Shown here in pieces: positions 59,779 through 64,000 of a stretch of DNA of 64,000 bases. The notes beneath the pieces were generated by a model that was given only the letters and a program-made list of their open reading frames with translations, had not been told where the DNA came from and made no database searches. Made by a program: the position numbers and the translations under genes. Within the stretch, counting starts at the first letter, position 1; each line of letters opens with the position of its first letter. This DNA is from Nocardioidaceae bacterium UBA4001 (GTDB lineage: Bacteria; Actinomycetota; Actinomycetes; Propionibacteriales; Nocardioidaceae). The DNA lies in the NCBI GenBank assembly GCA_002384855.1, contig DGBP01000003.1, positions 52,150 through 116,149 of the forward strand. Reading direction: 5' to 3'.

Positions 59779-61239
59779 TCAGAGGTCGAGGCCGGTCAGT
59801 ACCATCACGCGCTCGTAGGTCAGGTCGGTCATGGTGTAGCGCACGCCCTCGCGCCCGACCCCCGACTCCTTCGTGCCGCCGTAGGGCATCTGGTCGGCGC
59901 GGTAGCTCGGCACGTCGCCGATGACCACGCCGCCGACCTCGAGCTCGCGGTGGGCGCGGAACGCCGTGCCGATGTCGTGGGTGAACACACCTGCCTGCAG
60001 GCCGAACCTCGAGGCGTTGACCTTCGCGAACGCCTCCTCGGTCGTCGACACCCGCTCGAGGGCGAGCACCGGCCCGAACACCTCCTCCGACACCACCCTC
60101 GCCTCGTCCGGAGCGCCCTCGAGCAGGGTCGGGGGGTACGTCGTCCCGGCGCGGTCACCGCCGACGAGCACGGAGGCGCCCTCCGCCACGGCCTCGCCGA
60201 CCCACTCCTCGACACGTCGCGCGGCGGCCTCGTCGATCATCGGCCCGACGTGCGTGCCCGGGTCGGTGGGGTCACCGGTGGCGAGACCGGCCATCGCCTT
60301 CTCCAGGGCGGTCCGGAGGTCGTCGTACACGGGGGCGGCGGCGTAGACACGCTGGACGCTGATGCACGACTGGCCGGCCTGGTAGGTGGCGAAGGAGGCG
60401 ATCCGCGCGGCAGCATGCTCGAGGTCGCCCGGCCGGGCGTAGTCGTCGCACACCACGACGGCGGCGTTCCCGCCGAGCTCGAGGACGACGTGCTTGGTGG
60501 GGACCGCGGCGGCGATCGCATGGCCCACCGGGCCGGAGCCGGTGAACGAGACCACGGGGAGCCGGGGGTCCGCGACCAGGCCGGCGGCGCGCTCGTTCTC
60601 GACGTTGAGGACGCTGAGCATCCCCGCGGGCAGGCCGTGCGCGGCCATCGCCTCGGCGACCACCTCGCCGAGCAGGAGCGCCGACAGCGGCGTCTTGGGG
60701 GCGGGCTTGAGCACGACGGGGGCGCCGACGGCGAGGGCGGGGGCGACCTTGTGGGCGACCAGGTTGAGGGGGAAGTTGAACGGGGAGATGGCCAGCACGG
60801 GTCCCTTGGGGACGCGCCGGACGTAGGCCAGCCGGCCCTCCGCCGCACGGTCGGTGTCGAGCCGCATCACCTCCCCCGACCAGCGACGCGTCTCCTCGGC
60901 GGCCCAGCGGAACACCGAGACCGCGCGGCCGACCTCGGCCGTGGCCCAGACGGTGGGCTTGCCGCTCTCCGCGGTGATCAGCTCGGCCACCTCGGCGGCA
61001 CGGTCGGCGAGCAGGCGGCTGACCTCGAGCAGCGCGTCGGCCCGGGCGTGCACGGGCAGCGCCTGCGCCTCTGCACGCGCCGCCCACGCCGCCGCGACCG
61101 CTCGCTCGACCTGGTCGTCGGAGGCGTACGACGTCGTGCCGGCCGACGTTCCGTCGAAGGGTGAGCGCACGTCCAGGGGCGTGGGGCCCTCCTCCCAGAC
61201 ACCGGCGATGAGCAACGGATTCGCTCCCTCGACGTACAT
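59779..61239 (-). CDS. NAD(P)-dependent aldehyde dehydrogenase, possible succinate-semialdehyde type
   Basis: The 486-residue class-I aldehyde dehydrogenase fold has the cofactor motif ISPFNFPLNLV, the general base in VVLELGGNAA and the catalytic Cys in YQAGQSCISVQRV, with EEVFGPVLAL near the end. The ATG 61239 (MYVEGANPLL) is chosen; frames upstream are unconserved. It is divergent from a GABA-type aminotransferase, so oxidation of succinate semialdehyde is plausible, but the sequence alone does not fix the substrate. Confidence 0.9.
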   Translation of the reverse strand: MYVEGANPLLIAGVWEEGPTPLDVRSPFDGTSAGTTSYASDDQVERAVAAAWAARAEAQALPVHARADALLEVSRLLADRAAEVAELITAESGKPTVWATAEVGRAVSVFRWAAEETRRWSGEVMRLDTDRAAEGRLAYVRRVPKGPVLAISPFNFPLNLVAHKVAPALAVGAPVVLKPAPKTPLSALLLGEVVAEAMAAHGLPAGMLSVLNVENERAAGLVADPRLPVVSFTGSGPVGHAIAAAVPTKHVVLELGGNAAVVVCDDYARPGDLEHAAARIASFATYQAGQSCISVQRVYAAAPVYDDLRTALEKAMAGLATGDPTDPGTHVGPMIDEAAARRVEEWVGEAVAEGASVLVGGDRAGTTYPPTLLEGAPDEARVVSEEVFGPVLALERVSTTEEAFAKVNASRFGLQAGVFTHDIGTAFRAHRELEVGGVVIGDVPSYRADQMPYGGTKESGVGREGVRYTMTDLTYERVMVLTGLDL

Positions 61240-61324
61240 ATGACCACCGTTTTCACTAGTTATTCGCGGACATCTGCCCCGAATCCGTAGCGTCATGGGG
61301 CGGCGGCAGCCTAACCTGTCCTCC
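61240..61324. promoter_or_regulatory. Divergent control region of aldehyde dehydrogenase and aminotransferase
   Basis: This 85-base gap is notably A/T-richer around AACTAGTTATTC on one side (61256-61265 region), the likely place of the minus-strand -10. No regulator gene is adjacent. Confidence 0.35.
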
Positions 61325-62686
61325 ATGAACGATGCATCGCGATCCCCCGCTCCCGGCGGTCCCGGTCTGGCCCAGGAGCGCCGCCTGGTGACCGAGATCC
61401 CCGGCCCCGTCTCCCGGGCCAAGCTCGAACGGCGCGCCCAGCACGTCGCGGCCGGCGTCGGTACGACGCTCCCCGTGTTCGTCGAGGCAGCCGGCGGCGG
61501 CGTCCTCGTGGACGCCGACGGCAACTCACTGATCGACCTCGCCTCGGGAATCGCGGTGACGAGCGTCGGCAACGCCGCCCCCGAGGTGGCCGACCGGGTC
61601 ACCGAGCAGGTCCGCGCGTTCACGCACACCTGCTTCATGGTCACCCCGTACGACGGCTACGTCGACGTGTGCGAGCAGCTCGCGGAGCTGACCCCCGGGG
61701 ACCACCCGAAGAAGTCGGCGTTGTTCAACTCCGGGGCGGAGGCGGTGGAGAACGCCGTGAAGATCGCGCGCTCGTCCACCGGTCGTAACGCGGTCGGTGT
61801 CTTCGACCACGCCTACCACGGCCGCACCAACCTCACGATGGCGATGACGGCGAAGAACATGCCCTACAAGCAGGGGTTCGGGCCGTTCGCCAACGAGGTG
61901 TACCGCGCCCCCGTCTCCTACCCGTTCCGCGAGCCGGCCGAGATCTCCGGCGGGGAGGCTGCCGACCGGGCGATCGAGATCTTCGACAAGCAGGTCGGCG
62001 CCGCCAACCTCGCCTGCGTGGTGGTCGAGCCGATCCTCGGCGAGGGCGGGTTCGTCGTGCCGGCCGACGGCTTCCTGCCCCGGCTGCGCGAGTGGACCGC
62101 CGAGAACGGCATCGTCCTGGTGGCCGACGAGATCCAGTCCGGCTTCTGCCGCACGGGCGACTGGTTCGCCTGTGACCACGAGGGGGTCGTGCCGGACCTG
62201 GTCACCACCGCCAAGGGCATCGCCGGGGGCTTCCCGCTCGCGGCCGTGACGGGTCGCGCCGAGATCATGGACGCCGTCCACGTCGGCGGTCTCGGCGGGA
62301 CCTACGGCGGCAACCCCGTCGCCTGCGCCGCGGCGCTCGGCGCCATCGAGGCGATGCGCAAGCACGACCTCGCCACCCGGGCCCGTGAGCTCGGTTCGGC
62401 GATGCACCGCAGGCTCACCGCCATCGCCGAGAAGCACCCGGGTGTCGGCGACGTCCGAGGCCGCGGCGCGATGATGGCGGTGGAGATCGTCGGTCCGGAC
62501 GGGCGAAACCCTGACCCCGTCCGTGCCGGCTCGGTCTCGGCCTACTGCCACGCCCGCGGCGTCGTGACCCTCACGGCCGGGACCTTCGGGAACGTCCTGC
62601 GCTTCCTTCCCCCGCTGGTCATGCCCGACCACCTCCTCGAGGAGGCGTTCGACGTGGTGGCCGAGGCGTTCGACGCGACCGCCTGA
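61325..62686 (+). CDS. gabT: 4-aminobutyrate/2-oxoglutarate aminotransferase
   Basis: The 453-residue class-III PLP transaminase has the early LIDLASGIAVTSVGN, FNSGAEAVENAVKIAR and YHGRTNLTMAMTAKNMPYK. The PLP lysine lies in VTTAKGIAGGFPLAAVTG and the aspartate in VLVADEIQSGFCRTG. It is closest in layout to bacterial GabT. The ATG 61325 is the start; an in-frame start 10 codons earlier adds nothing conserved. It is divergent from the aldehyde dehydrogenase, which could use its product. Confidence 0.93.
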   Translation: MNDASRSPAPGGPGLAQERRLVTEIPGPVSRAKLERRAQHVAAGVGTTLPVFVEAAGGGVLVDADGNSLIDLASGIAVTSVGNAAPEVADRVTEQVRAFTHTCFMVTPYDGYVDVCEQLAELTPGDHPKKSALFNSGAEAVENAVKIARSSTGRNAVGVFDHAYHGRTNLTMAMTAKNMPYKQGFGPFANEVYRAPVSYPFREPAEISGGEAADRAIEIFDKQVGAANLACVVVEPILGEGGFVVPADGFLPRLREWTAENGIVLVADEIQSGFCRTGDWFACDHEGVVPDLVTTAKGIAGGFPLAAVTGRAEIMDAVHVGGLGGTYGGNPVACAAALGAIEAMRKHDLATRARELGSAMHRRLTAIAEKHPGVGDVRGRGAMMAVEIVGPDGRNPDPVRAGSVSAYCHARGVVTLTAGTFGNVLRFLPPLVMPDHLLEEAFDVVAEAFDATA

Positions 62687-62703
62687 CCCGCAGGACGACA
62701 GGA

Positions 62704-62736
62704 ACCTGCCGCTCCCTCCGCGCGAGATCGGCAGGT
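62704..62736. terminator. Putative bidirectional terminator
   Basis: An 8-bp inverted repeat ACCTGCCG/CGGCAGGT with a 17-base loop sits between the convergent gabT and dehydrogenase genes. The stem is short. Confidence 0.45.
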
Positions 62737-62764
62737 CCCTCTGCTCCGTCAGCCGGCCCGACGG

Positions 62765-63964
62765 TCAGTCGTCGCGCTGACCCCAGGGCGAGCCGTACTC
62801 CGTCAGCAGGTCCAGGAACGGGACGGCGTCGAACGCCTCGGGCCCGAGCACGCCGCTGCCCTTCCACGTCCCCCGCGCGAGCAGCTCGAGGGCGATCACC
62901 GGGTTGACCGCGGTCTGCCAGACCACGCACTGGTGGCCGTACTCCTGCATCGACCACTCGTTGTCGACGACGTGGTAGAGGTACGTCGCCCGCGGCTGCC
63001 CGTCCCTGCCCGTGCCCGTGACGTAGAGGCCGGCGCACGTCTTGCCGCGCATCTTGTCGCCGAGGGTCGCCGGGTCGGGGAGGCAGGCGGCCACCACGTC
63101 ACGCGGCGACACCTCGACACCTCCGACACGGACCTTCTGGGTGCTGTCGAGGCCGAGCTTGTGCAGGGTCTTGAGCACCTCGATGAACTCGTTGCCCAGG
63201 CCGTACTTGAAGGTGGCACGCCTGGCGTCCACCCAGCGCGGCATGAGGAGGACCTCTTCGTGCTCGACGTTCACGCACTCGACGGGGCCGATGCCCTCGG
63301 GGAAGTCGAAGACCTCCGGCTCGCTGAACGGCGGCGTGGTGAACCAGCCACGCTCCCTCTCCCAGATGACCGGCGGGTTGAGGCACTCCTCGATCGTGGT
63401 CCAGATGGAGAAGCTCGGCGCGAAGTCGTAGCCCTCGACCTCGAGGTTCGCGCCGTCGCGGGTGCCCAGCTCGTCGATCTCGGAGAACAGGTGGTCGGCG
63501 GCGTACCTCGCGAAGACGTCGGACAGGCCGGGCTCCACGCCGATCCCGACCAGCGCCAGCCGGCCGACCGACTCCCAGTCGGGCTCCTTGGCGAACTGCT
63601 CGTCGCCGAGCTTCACCCCGGTCTCCTCATAGGGGCGCTCCGGGTGCGGCCTCGACAGGCTCATCGCCATGTCGAGGTAGTCCGCCCCGGCGGCGAACGC
63701 GCCGTCGAAGATCGGCATCACGAAGCGGGGGTCCACGGCGTTCATGACGTGGGTCGCGCGGTGCTCACGGGCGAGCGCGGCGACCGACTCCGCGTCGGAG
63801 GCGTCCACCTGCACGGCGACGAACCGGTCATCGACGGCGGCAGCCCGCTCGGCGCGGGACGGGTCGTGGTCGGCGACCACGATCGTCTCGTAGAAGTCAC
63901 GACGTGCGGCGATCGCGGCAAAGGCGGCACCCACGCCACCGGCGCCGATCAGCAGGATGCGCAT
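62765..63964 (-). CDS. Saccharopine-dehydrogenase-like oxidoreductase
   Basis: The 399-residue NAD(P)-dependent dehydrogenase has the N-terminal dinucleotide motif ILLIGAGGVGAAFAAIAARR, AVDPRFVMPIFDGAFAAGADYLDM and GIGVEPGLSDVFARYAADH. The C-terminal Sacchrp_dh_C-type domain ends in CVVWQTAVNPVIALELLARG. Relatives include saccharopine and carboxynorspermidine dehydrogenases, and the pattern leans to the latter without proof. The start is ATG 63964, or GTG 63967. It is convergent with gabT. Confidence 0.86.
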   Translation of the reverse strand: MRILLIGAGGVGAAFAAIAARRDFYETIVVADHDPSRAERAAAVDDRFVAVQVDASDAESVAALAREHRATHVMNAVDPRFVMPIFDGAFAAGADYLDMAMSLSRPHPERPYEETGVKLGDEQFAKEPDWESVGRLALVGIGVEPGLSDVFARYAADHLFSEIDELGTRDGANLEVEGYDFAPSFSIWTTIEECLNPPVIWERERGWFTTPPFSEPEVFDFPEGIGPVECVNVEHEEVLLMPRWVDARRATFKYGLGNEFIEVLKTLHKLGLDSTQKVRVGGVEVSPRDVVAACLPDPATLGDKMRGKTCAGLYVTGTGRDGQPRATYLYHVVDNEWSMQEYGHQCVVWQTAVNPVIALELLARGTWKGSGVLGPEAFDAVPFLDLLTEYGSPWGQRDD

Positions 63965-64000
63965 CACGCCGCCCTGCGCCGGTCGAGCAGCGAGCGCCCC
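63964..64000 (-). CDS. Possible 3' end of an upstream gene cut by the window
   Basis: Reading leftward, codons for GRSLLDRRRAA end in a TGA (63966-63964) that overlaps the dehydrogenase ATG. Such stop-start overlaps are common in this window. Only eleven codons are visible, so the product cannot be named. Confidence 0.4.
   Translation of the reverse strand, partial: GRSLLDRRRAA

Noticed and set aside
1..64000. CRISPR arrays, insertion sequences, prophage genes, rRNA or tRNA genes
   Set aside because: No regularly spaced repeats, transposase or integrase motifs, terminal inverted repeats or stable RNA genes were seen on either strand.

Overview
The window looks like chromosomal DNA of a high-GC actinobacterium, most likely Nocardioides or a relative in Nocardioidaceae. 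The reasons are the strong G/C bias at third codon positions, frequent GTG starts, the many GTGA/ATGA stop-start overlaps, a fused CydDC exporter, RNase J directly after dapA, an actinobacterial NusA-YlxR-IF2 block and a Rip1-type site-2 protease. No rRNA, tRNA, CRISPR array or insertion sequence was seen. The window opens inside a membrane protein gene and closes at the start of a dehydrogenase gene.

Most of the minus strand is a housekeeping backbone. Reading from high to low coordinates it runs dxr-rip1-ispG-GNAT, proS, rimP-nusA-ylxR-infB, rbfA-truB-ribF, rpsO-pnp-M16 peptidase, dapB, thyA-folA, dapA-rnj, ftsK. This order resembles the conserved actinobacterial nusA/infB to ftsK neighbourhood. 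Blocks of accessory genes, mostly on the plus strand, interrupt it.

Accessory blocks, left to right. At 3.2-13.8 kb: glutamate dehydrogenase, an atypical patch with a frameshifted membrane gene, a flavin-oxidase-like gene and a YefM/RelE-type toxin-antitoxin pair, then the cytochrome bd oxidase operon cydA-cydB-cydDC, an esterase and an old yellow enzyme. At 19.2-27.7 kb: a YrdC/YciO protein, a divergent pair of paralogous four-helix membrane proteins, the complete paaABCDE phenylacetyl-CoA epoxidase operon, a GNAT enzyme, azlCD and small membrane or VOC proteins. At 33.6-43.0 kb: a molybdopterin enzyme, and the whole phosphotransferase system for fructose (ptsI divergent from fruR-fruK-fruA-ptsH). 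At 50.4-52.1 kb: a lipoprotein plus two ferritin-like proteins. At 54.2 kb: an anti-sigma-type ATPase. At 59.8-64.0 kb: an aldehyde dehydrogenase divergent from a GABA-type aminotransferase, and a saccharopine-dehydrogenase-like enzyme.

The clearest regulatory reading is in the fru cluster. Two divergent promoters share an 11-bp palindrome, and the promoter and Shine-Dalgarno positions point to a TTG start for the regulator. The toxin-antitoxin operon has a promoter that implies a leaderless message, with a TGTACA operator core over the start codon. The least familiar protein is the 739-residue molybdopterin enzyme, which keeps its Fe-S cysteines but shows no Cys/Sec/Ser at the expected molybdenum-ligand position. 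No wholly new multi-gene system is evident. The best leads are that enzyme, the divergent membrane-protein paralogues, the repeat-like element inside paaB and the frameshifted small membrane gene.
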